A stretch of 56,053 bases of DNA, from NCBI RefSeq assembly GCF_029813775.1, contig NZ_JARVKW010000042.1, positions 1 through 56,053 on the forward strand, given 5' to 3'. The notes under the pieces are model-generated. The model was not told where the DNA came from, made no database searches, and saw nothing but the letters and a program-made list of their open reading frames with translations. The position numbers and the translations under genes were made by a program. The stretch comes from Streptomyces sp. DH24 (GTDB lineage: Bacteria; Actinomycetota; Actinomycetes; Streptomycetales; Streptomycetaceae). Positions within the stretch are counted from its first letter, which is position 1; every line of letters starts with the position of its first letter. Shown here piece by piece: positions 36,349 to 44,688 of this stretch.

Positions 36349-36509
36349 AGAACATCCATCCCGGAGCGACGTCAAGGCAACCTGCACAAGGTTTTGCAAG
36401 TTCCTCTCGCATCCCGCAACAGCTCACCGCGCACCCCCATCCCCATGACGGGCGTCGCTTACACCGCCGCCCGCCCGGTCTTGAGGGACCTCATCGCCCG
36501 CAGGGCCAC

Positions 36510-36545
36510 GTTTCACATTGCGGTGTTTCGTTCATATAGAGAAAC
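36510..36545. promoter_or_regulatory. Orphan tandem IclR-type operator
   Basis: GTTTCACATTGCGGTGT (36510-36526) and CGTTCATATAGAGAAAC (36529-36545) lie at 19-bp pitch. The second resembles the ferredoxin 2 unit GTTGCATATAGAGGAAC. No intact gene starts next to it, so it may be left over from a lost gene. Confidence 0.5.
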
Positions 36546-36880
36546 ACCCTGTGGCCGCCCTCCTGCCGACACCCTCATTTTCAGCCACGGCCGCCACCGC
36601 TGTCCCGGGGGGGGGTCCGCTGACGGAACGAAGGATCCGTTCCGCTCACAGCTCCGCCGCTCGGCGATCCGGTGCGCACCCGGAGTCGACGGAGCGGGCA
36701 CCGAAGACGGCCTGTCCCCGGTTCACCCCCCGCGGCAAGGTCGAGCACTCCAGGAGACGGGGCGCGCCGGGGCCGGTCGCAGAGTCCGCTCGCAGGGCGG
36801 GTGACGGCCCCGAGGGCTCCATTCGGTTCTCGGTATATCGACTTGCCCATCCCCGACAGGGGAGCAAAACCAGTCGTATA

Positions 36881-36897
36881 GTTGCGCCATGAGCAAC
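36881..36897. promoter_or_regulatory. Operator overlapping the start codon of iclR2
   Basis: GTTGCGCCATGAGCAAC is identical to the iclR1 site. A -10-like TATAGT (36877-36882) and a -35-like CCGACA (36853-36858, 18-bp spacing) place the transcription start at or next to the ATG. With no ribosome binding site in range, the mRNA may be leaderless. Confidence 0.7.
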
Positions 36898-37686
36898 TAC
36901 ACGGCAGACGGCGAAGCAGCAGGCGCCGCGGCGGGCGGGGTGCAGTCCGTCGACCGCGCCGTCAGCGTCTTGGAGATTCTCGCTCAGCGCGCAGAGGCGG
37001 GCGTGAGCGAGGTCGCCGCCGAGCTCAATGTCCACAAGTCGACCGCGTTCCGCCTCCTCGGAGCGCTTGAGGCACGCGGGCTCGTCGAGCAGTCGACCGA
37101 GCGGGGCAAGTACCGGCTCGGCTTCGGGATCGTACGCCTGGCGGGCGCGGTCACGGACCGTCTCGATCTCACCCAGCAGGGCCGAGCTGTGTGCGAGCGA
37201 CTCAGCGAGGAGATCGGCGAGACCGTCAACATCGCCGTTCTACAGGAGCATTACGCGGTCAACCTGTACCAGATGCGTGGCCCGGGCGCGATCGGCACCA
37301 ACAACTGGGTCGGGCAGCTCACGCCCCTGCACGCCACGTCCAGCGGCAAGATCCTTCTGGCCCACCTGCCCGCGGAAGACCGCGCCGCAGCACTCGCGGC
37401 GTCCGGGATGCAGAAACTGACGCCGCACACAATAACTTCCCAGTCCCAACTGGGAAAAGATCTCACGGAGGCGCGGGAGCGCGGTTACGCGGTGACACTG
37501 GAGGAATTCGAGATCGGCCTGCACGCCGTGGCGGCTCCGATCCGGTCTCACACCGGTGAGGTCGTCGCCGCCCTCAGCGCCTCCGGCCCCGCGTACCGCC
37601 TCAGTGAGCAGCGCATCTGCGAGATTGCTCCCGTCCTGCTCAAAGGCGCCGAGGAGATCAGTCACCGCATGGGGTACGCCCACTGA
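36889..37686 (+). CDS. IclR-family regulator 2
   Basis: The 265-residue paralogue of the regulator at 18713 has the HTH SVDRAVSVLEILAQRAEAGVSEVAAELNVHKSTAFRLLGALEARGLVEQ and the effector domain TVNIAVLQEHYAVNLYQMRGPG, TPLHATSSGKILLAHLP, LSASGPAYRL. The two share length and most of the sequence, including the DNA-recognition helix VHKSTAFRLLGAL, so they should read the same operator. It lies at the right border of the betaine region. The effector is unknown. Confidence 0.93.
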   Translation: MSNYTADGEAAGAAAGGVQSVDRAVSVLEILAQRAEAGVSEVAAELNVHKSTAFRLLGALEARGLVEQSTERGKYRLGFGIVRLAGAVTDRLDLTQQGRAVCERLSEEIGETVNIAVLQEHYAVNLYQMRGPGAIGTNNWVGQLTPLHATSSGKILLAHLPAEDRAAALAASGMQKLTPHTITSQSQLGKDLTEARERGYAVTLEEFEIGLHAVAAPIRSHTGEVVAALSASGPAYRLSEQRICEIAPVLLKGAEEISHRMGYAH

Positions 37687-38028
37687 GTCCGCTCGGCCGA
37701 AGGGTGCGGGCTGTGCTTGCCGTACGACGGCGAGGATGCGCTGCTGGTCCGGCGGGAGCGCGGCCTCCTCCACGCCCGGTGCACGGTGCGGGATCAGCAT
37801 CACCGCATGCCCGCCCACCCGCCAGGTGCCGACGCGGCCGAGGCGCGTTCGTCAGCGATCTGTTCACTCACCTGCTCAACGACTCGTCGGTGACGGAAAT
37901 TTCGTTCCGCTCGGCCCGTACCTCCCCCAGCTGCTCGACCAGTTGGTCTTCGAGTTCGTCCAATTCCACGCCGCGCGGTGATCCGTTCCAGCAGTTCGGG
38001 ATCCAAGATGCACCTGTCGTCGCTGAAC
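37687..38028. other. No intact gene; degraded coiled-coil fragment on the minus strand
   Basis: On the minus strand, roughly 38006-37860, two frames joined by a shift read LDPELLERITARRG then VELDELEDQLVEQLGEVRAERNEISVTDE. This is like the coiled-coil N-terminus of small proteins found near Streptomyces transposase genes. Nothing else is recognised. Confidence 0.35.
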
Positions 38029-38544
38029 TCAGAGGACGCGCTGGTAGTGGAGCTCAGTGAGCGTGATCTCGTCGTAGACATCGTCTCGAGTTGCACCGTC
38101 GGCTTGATAGCCGGCCCGCTCGTAGAAGCGCCGGGCTGGTTGGTTGTCACAGAGAACCCACAAGGCCGACGCCTCGAAGCCCTGGCTCTTCATCTGAGCG
38201 TGAGCCTCACCCAGGAGCCTCCGCCCGATGCCCTGACCGATCAGATCCGGTGCGACGTACAGGGCGTAGACCTCACCTACCCGCCCAACACCAGACATCT
38301 CATGTTGACAGGGCCCAAAGCAGATCCACCCCACCGGGCCGCGGTCACCGAGCGCAACAAGGTCTCGTGACTTCCGACGGGGTTGAGGGAACAACTGCCG
38401 CCGCTGACCGGCATCTCCTTCGTCAGTCATTGCATCCAGGTACGTCTGGGGAACGATGCCGGCGTACGCCGCCTGCCATCCCCGGACCCGGATCGTCGAG
38501 ACGGCCCCGATGTCAGCCTCATCCATCTCCCGCACACGCATCAT
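38029..38544 (-). CDS. GNAT-family acetyltransferase
   Basis: The 171-residue protein has the GNAT fold: RVREMDEADIGAVSTIRVRGWQAAYAGIVP at the N-terminus, the acetyl-CoA loop YALYVAPDLIGQGIGRRLLGEA (QGIGR at about 106-110) and the C-terminal LWVLCDNQPARRFYERAGYQADGA. The acceptor substrate cannot be predicted. It is a lone gene flanked by degraded sequence. Confidence 0.88.
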   Translation of the reverse strand: MMRVREMDEADIGAVSTIRVRGWQAAYAGIVPQTYLDAMTDEGDAGQRRQLFPQPRRKSRDLVALGDRGPVGWICFGPCQHEMSGVGRVGEVYALYVAPDLIGQGIGRRLLGEAHAQMKSQGFEASALWVLCDNQPARRFYERAGYQADGATRDDVYDEITLTELHYQRVL

Positions 38545-38726
38545 CGCGTCACGGTAATGCCACAGGTACCTCAGAACGAACTGCTTTACCCTGCTGCCGG
38601 ACCTTCAGGTCCGAAAGCCCCTCCTGACGGACGATCCACTCCTCAAGCAGTCGCTCACGACGAGTGCGAGTATCCCCGAGAACCGGTCGAACGAGCCGTT
38701 CACCTGCGTTGTCGAGTGGCGGAGAC

Positions 38727-39227
38727 TCACTGATCGGCATGTTGCTGAAGCGAGTTGGAGTCGGTGGTGCTCAAGGAGGGCGACACAGTATGTCGCTGAG
38801 GAGTTTCCGCCGGGGTTTCGGGTGTGGGCCCGTTGCGGTGAATCCACAGGAGAGCTCCTGCCAGCAGCACTGTGCCTCCCAGCAGCCACGGCGGCAGGCC
38901 TGAGGGAAGGACACCAATGATCAAGCCGGTGAGAGCTGCCACCAGTTGCAGAGCGAGAGACTGGACGGACAGTGCGGTGGCCCGGCCCGGACTTGAGACA
39001 TGGCGGTGCAGGAGGGCGTTCTCACCGGGTCCCGCTGCGCCGAGACCGAGGTAGACGAGGCCGTAGCCGATGGCGGCGAGGATCATGGAACCCACTCCTG
39101 TGAACGCTGCGGTGGCGCCGAGCAGAAGGAGGCTGATCGCGCTCGCGCCGAGACTCACCATGACCGCGCGCTCGCCACTGCCCGCGAACCGGGCGGTCAG
39201 TGGTGCAAGGTGGCTGCCGAGACTCAT
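38727..39227 (-). pseudogene. MFS transporter C-terminal fragment
   Basis: The 166-residue frame has four to five hydrophobic segments (VMVSLGASAISLLLLGATAAF, MILAAIGYGLVYLGLGAAGPG, SLALQLVAALTGLIIGVL, PPWLLGGTVLLAGALLWI), like the last part of a 12-TM carrier. Similarity stops upstream of about 39230. The first half is missing, so it is a truncated remnant. Confidence 0.65.
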
Positions 39228-39234
39228 CGCCGTG

Positions 39235-39549
39235 CGGCATCTACAGCGTATCGCCGACTGCCTGGTACAGCTGTCCCTGCTGCCGGGCGGCACGACGGTG
39301 CGGTCCGTGGCAAGCGCCTGGATCGAAACCGGCCGCACCGCACACCGGCAGCCGGCCGTCGAGATTCTCGAGACCATGGCGCTCCACCCGGTTACCGGCG
39401 TCGCCGTCCGCAAGCAGCTCTGCGAGGTACTCCGCCTGCCGCGCCGTCAGGACGCCGGCTTCGACACCCTGCTTGATGAGCTGGAACAGCGGCTTGGTAC
39501 CCGCGTCCGTGATCCGGTCGCGCAACACGATCTCCACCGCATCGCGTAG
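39235..39549 (+). other. Unresolved segment between truncated genes
   Basis: A plus-strand frame (LQRIADCLVQLSLLPGGTTVRSV...) ends at TAG 39547, while a minus-strand frame is also open (AVEIVLRDRITDAGTKPLFQLIKQ). Both have plausible codon use and I recognise neither family. It appears to be an inserted gene scrap. Confidence 0.3.
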
Positions 39550-39989
39550 ACGTACAGCAACAGGGCACCGACGACCAGGAAGCTGAAGGTGCCGGGCAGA
39601 CTGCGCCCGACGGCGACCATGAAGGTGCGCAGTTGGGGCAGGAAGCGGGCGGTGCGCAGGACTCGGGCTAGGCGCAGCAGCCGCAGGATGGTGCCGTTCT
39701 CGCGAACGACCGGCAGGAATGCGGAGACCACGACGGCCAGTTCGAACAGATTCCACGGATCACGGAAGAAGTCGCGGGGGCGGTCGGTGTGCGCGCAGGC
39801 CCGCAGGAGTATCTCAACCGTGAAAGCGGCCAGACAGACGTGTTCGGCCAGGTGTAACCACTGGTCCCAGTCCTCGACCACAGCGCTGTACGCCTCCGCG
39901 CCCAGCAGTGCCGCGTTGGCGAGGATCAGGCCGAACACGGTGAGGGCGAACCGCCGGGCCTCCGTGATGGCACGGGCCCGTTCCGCCAG
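39447..39989 (-). pseudogene. Voltage-gated ion channel N-terminal fragment
   Basis: The frame encodes the voltage-sensor part of a bacterial ion transporter: S1 RFALTVFGLILANAALLGAE, S2-S3 with HVCLAAFTVEILLRACA and DPWNLFELAVVVSAFLPVV, and an arginine-rich S4 ILRLLRLARVLRTARFLPQLR. Similarity ends after LLLYVYAM (about 39540), before the pore helix, so no channel can form. No convincing ATG is found; coding starts near 39989, just inside a BlaI-type operator at 40008. Confidence 0.7.
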
Positions 39990-40007
39990 CCTCCGGCGGG
40001 AGAGACT

Positions 40008-40023
40008 TCTACAGCACTGTAGA
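40008..40023. promoter_or_regulatory. BlaI-type operator upstream of the ion-channel fragment
   Basis: TCTACAGCACTGTAGA is a 7+7 palindrome with a 2-bp centre. It belongs to the same family as the five sites at 44-51 kb and resembles known BlaI/MecI operators (TACA-N4-TGTA core). Confidence 0.7.
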
Positions 40024-40165
40024 TGGTTGCGCCGTGCCGGGGCGGCTTCAGCAGGATACCTCACCGCTCACGCACCCGAGCGCCCGATGCGTGCACCTCG
40101 GGCAGACTCCGTGAGGGGACGGGCGGTATGCCCGCCCCCTCAACGGGTGTTGCCCATTTGGGAGG

Positions 40166-41185
40166 TCAGGCCGTCTGGGGCTGGAGGTAGCGGGCGAGTA
40201 GGTCGTCCAGGCTGACCAGGCCGGTGAGGCGGCCGGTGTCGTCGCAGACGAGTGCGAGCGAGGCGCGGTGCCGGCGGAGCAGGTCGATCGCGTCCGCGAC
40301 GGTGGCGTTCTCGGTCAGCTCCGGTACGGGGCGGGCCAGGGCTCGGGCGGTGATGGTACGGCCCTGAGCGCGGGCGACCAGCGCGTCGCGGGCGTGGAGG
40401 GAGCCGAGGACCGTGCCGCTCTCGCGGACCAGCAGCCGGGTGCGGTCGTGGTCGGCGGCGGTGCGCAGGATGTCGTCGATGCCGGTGTCGCCGTCGACCG
40501 AGGTGATCTCGGCGGCCGGGACCTGGAGGTCGCTCACCGGGGTCTGGGGCTCGGTCAGCGAGCGGGTGATCAGCTCGGAGTCGGACTCGCTGATCAGGCC
40601 GAGTCGCTGCGACTCCTCGACGAGATGGGTGAGTTGCTCGCGGTTGTGGACCGAGGCCAGTTCGTCGCGCGGGCTGACCCGGCACAGCCGTACCAGGGCG
40701 TTGCTGATCCGGTTGAGCAGCCCGATCAGCGGCCGTACCGTCTTCACCACGGCCCGGAAGGGCGGGGACAGCAGCATCGCGGAGCGCTCGGGGTGGGCGA
40801 TGGCCCAGGACTTGGGCGCCATCTCGCCGACGACCATGTGCAGGAACACCACGACGATCATCGCGACGGCGAACGCGATGCCGTAGCTGAACGCGCTGGG
40901 CAGGCCCAGGTCGTGCAGCAGCGGGTCGAGTTCGTGGGAGATCGCGGGCTTGGAGAGCGAGCCCAGGCCCAGCGTGCACACGGTGATGCCGAGCTGGGCG
41001 CCGGCCAGCATCAGTGACAGCTCACGCATCCCGGCCAGCGCGGCCTTGGCGCCGCGCCGACCTGAAGCTGCGGCCTTCTCCATCCGGTGGCGTTTGGCGG
41101 CGACCAGCGCGAACTCGGCGGCGACGAAGAAGGCGCTGCCGATCAGCAGCAGAACGGTGACGAAGAGCGCCATCGGGAAACTCAT
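40166..41185 (-). CDS. CNNM/CBS-domain membrane protein, short form
   Basis: The 339-residue protein has an N-terminal DUF21/CNNM membrane domain (FFVAAEFALVAAKRHRMEKAA, LSLMLAGAQLGITVCTLGLGSLSKPAI, VVVFLHMVVGEMAPKSWAIAHPER) and a pair of CBS domains ending LVSLDDLLARYLQ. Such proteins are proposed Mg2+/Co2+ efflux or homeostasis factors. Its ATG overlaps the stop of the longer paralogue by 4 nt, so the two are made together and may form a heterodimer. Confidence 0.9.
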   Translation of the reverse strand: MSFPMALFVTVLLLIGSAFFVAAEFALVAAKRHRMEKAAASGRRGAKAALAGMRELSLMLAGAQLGITVCTLGLGSLSKPAISHELDPLLHDLGLPSAFSYGIAFAVAMIVVVFLHMVVGEMAPKSWAIAHPERSAMLLSPPFRAVVKTVRPLIGLLNRISNALVRLCRVSPRDELASVHNREQLTHLVEESQRLGLISESDSELITRSLTEPQTPVSDLQVPAAEITSVDGDTGIDDILRTAADHDRTRLLVRESGTVLGSLHARDALVARAQGRTITARALARPVPELTENATVADAIDLLRRHRASLALVCDDTGRLTGLVSLDDLLARYLQPQTA

Positions 41186-42525
41186 GCCTGCTCCTCCTCA
41201 TGCTCCGCCACGGGCAGCCGCTCCAGGCGGACCCGCTCCGGCACGTGCCGGTCGAGCGTGCGTACGTCGATCACCGCGCTGCCCCCTTCGGGCAGGCCGA
41301 CGATCAGCCGGTCGCCGATGGCCGGGAAGCGGCCGAGTCGGTCGATGACCAGACCGGCCACGGTGTCGTAGTCCTCCTCCTCGGGAAGGTCGATACCGGT
41401 GGCGTCGGCGACCTCGTCGAGGCGGCGTCCGGCATCCACCAGCCAGCCTGCGCCATCGGGGGCGGCAAGTTCAGTGACGGTGTCCGTCTCGTCGGCGATG
41501 TCACCGACCAGTTCCTCGGCGATGTCCTCGTAGGTGACGATGCCCGACACCCCGCCGTGCTCGTCCAGGACCACGGCGAACTCGTCGTCCAGCTCACGCA
41601 TCCGGGTCACCGCGTCCGGCAGCGGCAGTGTGTCCGGCAGCAGGAGCGGCCTGCGGGCGAGTGTGCCCGCGGTGGCGGTGGCGAGGCGGTCGGCGGGCAG
41701 CCGCATCAGCTCGCGCACGCCGAGGACGCCCGCGACGTCGTCCGGGTGATCGCCCAGTACGGGGTACGTGGAGTGACCGTGCTTGCCGATCAGCTCGACC
41801 GTTTCGGCGGCGGAGGCGCCCTTGCGGACGAAGACGGCGTCCACGCGCGGCACCATCACCTCGTCCAGCGTCCGCTCGGAGAACTCCAGGACGTGGTCGA
41901 TCAGGTCGGCGGTGTCCTTGGGCAGCTCGCCCTGCTCGTGGGACTCGCCGATCAGATGGCCGAGTTCCTCCAGGGTGGCGCCGTGGTGCAGTTCCTCGAC
42001 GGGCTCGATGCCGACTTTGCGCAGCAGCCCGTTCGCCGCGCCGTCGAAGACCCGTACGAGAGGACCGACGATCTTCAGGTAGCCGAGGGTGGAGGCGGCC
42101 AGCGACTTCGCCAGCCGCTCCGGCACCGCGATCGCGAGGTTCTTCGGCGCTAGTTCGCCCAGCACCATCTGCACGGCCGTGGCCAGCCCGAAGGCAAGGA
42201 CGACGGAGATGCCGGAGACGGCTCCCTCGGGAAGGCCGATGCCAGTCAGGGCCGGTTCGAGCAGCGCGGACACGGACGGCTCGGCGATGAAACCGACGAC
42301 CAGGCCGGTCACGGTGATGCCCAGCTGTGCGCCGGACAGCATGAACGACAGCCGCTCCAGCACCTTCAGAGCGCGAGCCGCCTTCCTATCGCCCGCCTCG
42401 GCCTCACGGGTCAGGGCGAGCCGGTCGGCGGAGACGTACGCGAACTCCTGGGCCACGAAGTAGCCGGTGCCGGCGGTGAGGACGAAGACGGCCAGCAGGC
42501 CGAGTACGGCATTCGCGGTACTCAT
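41182..42525 (-). CDS. CNNM/CBS/CorC_HlyC-domain membrane protein, long form
   Basis: The 447-residue protein has the DUF21 domain (YFVAQEFAYVSADRLALTREAE, LSFMLSGAQLGITVTGLVVGFIAEPS, QMVLGELAPKNLAIAVPER). Two CBS domains follow (VMVPRVDAVFVRKGASAAETVELIGKHGHSTYPV, DDEFAVVLDEHGGVSGIVTYEDIAEELVGDI), then a C-terminal CorC_HlyC domain. It is the first gene of the pair with the short form at 40166. Transport role in divalent cation balance is inferred from the family. Confidence 0.92.
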   Translation of the reverse strand: MSTANAVLGLLAVFVLTAGTGYFVAQEFAYVSADRLALTREAEAGDRKAARALKVLERLSFMLSGAQLGITVTGLVVGFIAEPSVSALLEPALTGIGLPEGAVSGISVVLAFGLATAVQMVLGELAPKNLAIAVPERLAKSLAASTLGYLKIVGPLVRVFDGAANGLLRKVGIEPVEELHHGATLEELGHLIGESHEQGELPKDTADLIDHVLEFSERTLDEVMVPRVDAVFVRKGASAAETVELIGKHGHSTYPVLGDHPDDVAGVLGVRELMRLPADRLATATAGTLARRPLLLPDTLPLPDAVTRMRELDDEFAVVLDEHGGVSGIVTYEDIAEELVGDIADETDTVTELAAPDGAGWLVDAGRRLDEVADATGIDLPEEEDYDTVAGLVIDRLGRFPAIGDRLIVGLPEGGSAVIDVRTLDRHVPERVRLERLPVAEHEEEQA

Positions 42526-42657
42526 CGAACACCACCCTGCCGCACGCCGCGATCAAAACGATCATTTGAAATCTGGCGGAACGGTCGGGGACTGTACCCC
42601 GGGGAGTCCGTCGGTCTGGCGGACACGGGCTTGCTCCTTGAGTAGGCGTGCAGGGAA

Positions 42658-43929
42658 CTAGACGATTGTGACGGAGTGCGCATTCCGGAGTGTTTCCGTG
42701 CAAACCCGCCGGGTGGCGTCGGCGGTCAGGCGGCGGGCAGGGCCGGGCCGACCAGTTCGGACAGGACGTCCTCCATGGTCACGAAGCCCAGGACAGCACC
42801 CTTCTCGCCAGTCACCGCGGCCAGATGGCTGCCGTCGGTGCGCAGAGCGGTGAGGGTGTCGTCGGGGCGGACCAGGCAGCAGATCGGGGACCTCGACGGG
42901 GTCGTGCTCGTCGCGGACCTCGCCGACGACCTCCTCGACGATGTCCTCCACCGTCGCCACGCCCGCCGTGCCGCCGTACTCGTCGATGACCACGGCCATC
43001 GTGCGCATCTCGCGCAGCCGCTCCAGCAGCCGGTCGGCGGTCAGGCTGTCCGGCACCAGCAGCGGGGCGGTGGCCAGCTCGGTCACGGGCGTGAGCTGCC
43101 GCTTCTCCGGCACCAGGGCTAGCACGTCGCGGATGTGGACGGTGCCGATGACCTCGTCCAGGCTGTCGCGGTAGACCGGGAAGCGGGACAGTCCGGTGGC
43201 GTGGGTGAGGTTCGCGGCGTCGGCGGCCGTGGCGTGCGCTTCGAGCGCCTTGACGTCCACTCGCGGGGTCATCACGTTCTCCGCCGTCAGCTCGCTCAGG
43301 TGCAGGGTGCGCACGAACAGTTCGGCGGAGTCCGCCTCCAGGGCGCCCTCTGCGGCTGAGTGCCGGGCGAGCGCGATGAGTTCCTCGGCGCTGCGGGCGG
43401 AGGCCAGCTCCTCGGTCGGCTCCAGTCCGAAGCGGCGTACGAACCGGTTCGCGGTGTCGTTCAGGTGGTGGATGAACGGGCCGAACGCGGCGGTGAAGCC
43501 GCGCTGCGGGCCGGCGACCACCTTGGCAACGGCCAGCGGGCGGGAGATCGCCCAGTTCTTCGGCACCAGCTCACCCACCACCATCAGGACCACGGTGGAC
43601 ACGGCCACGCCCAGCACGGTCGCCACCGACGAGGCGGCACCGCCCAGACCGACCGCCTGCAAAGGGCCGCGCAACAGCGCCGCCAGCGACGGCTCGGCCA
43701 GCATGCCGATCACCAGAGAGGTGACCGTGATGCCGAGCTGGGCGCCGGAGAGCTGGACGGTCAGGCGGCGTACGGCCTTCAGCGCGCTCTCGGCACCGCG
43801 CTCGCCCACCTCGGCGGCACGCTCCAGGTCAGCGCGCTCGACGGTGGTCAGGGAAAACTCGGCCGCGACGAACACCGCACACGCCAAGGTGAGGGCCAGG
43901 GCCAAGAGCAGGAGCAGGACTTCGGTCAC
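42658..43929 (-). pseudogene. Chimeric CNNM/CBS protein
   Basis: The 5' part matches the long form: DUF21 block FVAAEFSLTTVERADLERAAE, then CBS blocks up to ATVEDIVEEVVGEVRDEHDPVEVPDLL. Near 42885 the similarity jumps to another frame that reads LVRPDDTLTALRTDGSHLAAVTGEKGAVLGFVTMEDVLSELVGP and stops at 42726. That is the tail of a short-form protein, not a CorC_HlyC domain. The likely history is deletion between an adjacent long/short pair, as preserved intact at 40.2-42.5 kb. As written, the frame ends in about 90 residues of out-of-frame Arg/Pro-rich sequence. Confidence 0.7.
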
Positions 43930-44371
43930 CGTGCCACCCCCGATCCCCCACGCATACGCGGCGGGCGGGCAATGGCACGGCTGGGACTGGGAGGCTCACC
44001 CATGGTGGGTCCGCTGCTCCTTCTTGACTCATCGGGGTCGGGCGGATCCCGGGGCGGTTCGGTGAGGCGTCCACACCCCGACCCCATGGTAAAGGGACGG
44101 CAAAGCCGCGCGCCGGGCGGCTTCCGCCGCCCGAGCGAGTGCTTTTCGGACGTTCCGCTGGGATGTCGTCCGTGTGGGCTGCCTCACCCCTATGCTTCTA
44201 CATGCGTGTAGATAACGCGAGGGGCGGGCCGGATGTTCCCGGCTGCCCTGCGGGCGACGGGCAGGGACGGGAGGGCCACACCGGTTTGAGCAGGTCATCA
44301 TCCGCCGACCATGGCCACCCCGGCGGCATGTCGTCCGGAATTTCCATCCGTATTTCCCTGGGAGGGCTGCC
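43930..44371. other. Intergenic region with one operator
   Basis: Apart from the BlaI-type operator at 44197 I see no gene in this stretch. Confidence 0.5.
44197..44212. promoter_or_regulatory. BlaI-type operator upstream of the HHH protein
   Basis: TCTACATGCGTGTAGA, 160 bp upstream of the start at 44372. Arms TCTACA and TGTAGA are perfect. Confidence 0.75.
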
Positions 44372-44593
44372 ATGGCTTCGATCGACCTGGACAAGGTGCT
44401 GGACAAGGCGTGGGCGGACAAGAGTCTGCCGGAGATCCTCGCCGCGCCGGTCTCCGCGCTGAAGGGGGTCTCTGACCGGGACGGTGAACTCCTTCAGGAG
44501 GCGTTCGGCGTCAAGACGGTCGCCGACCTGGCCGAGCTGAAGTACGCGCGCTGGGCGCAGGCCCTGGCCGCCCTCGACACCTCCGCCAAGTAG
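44372..44593 (+). CDS. Small helix-hairpin-helix-like protein
   Basis: The 73-residue protein (MASIDLDKVLDKAWADKSLPE...) has a middle region, LLQEAFGVKTVADLAELKYARWAQAL, like helix-hairpin-helix repeats, suggesting DNA or protein contact. Similar short proteins occur near TerD-family genes in Streptomyces. GGAGGG precedes the start by about 8 bp. The function is unknown. Confidence 0.8.
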   Translation: MASIDLDKVLDKAWADKSLPEILAAPVSALKGVSDRDGELLQEAFGVKTVADLAELKYARWAQALAALDTSAK

Positions 44594-44600
44594 TCCTCTC

Positions 44601-44647
44601 CCGCCGGGCGGCTGGACCCCGCCCCTTCGGGGTCTGCCGCCCGGCGG
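44601..44647 (+). terminator. Terminator after the HHH gene
   Basis: CCGCCGGGCGGC (44601-44612) pairs with GCCGCCCGGCGG (44636-44647), extended by an inner GACCCC/GGGGTC stem. It begins 7 bp after the stop. Confidence 0.8.
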
Positions 44648-44688
44648 GGTCAAGAACCGTACGTACACATGAAGGAGTGAACGCCACG

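Noticed and set aside
40008..40023. LexA-type SOS box for the TCTACA...TGTAGA palindromes
   Set aside because: Actinobacterial SOS boxes centre on GAAC-N4-GTTC; the TACA/TGTA core and nearby blaI genes fit BlaI better.
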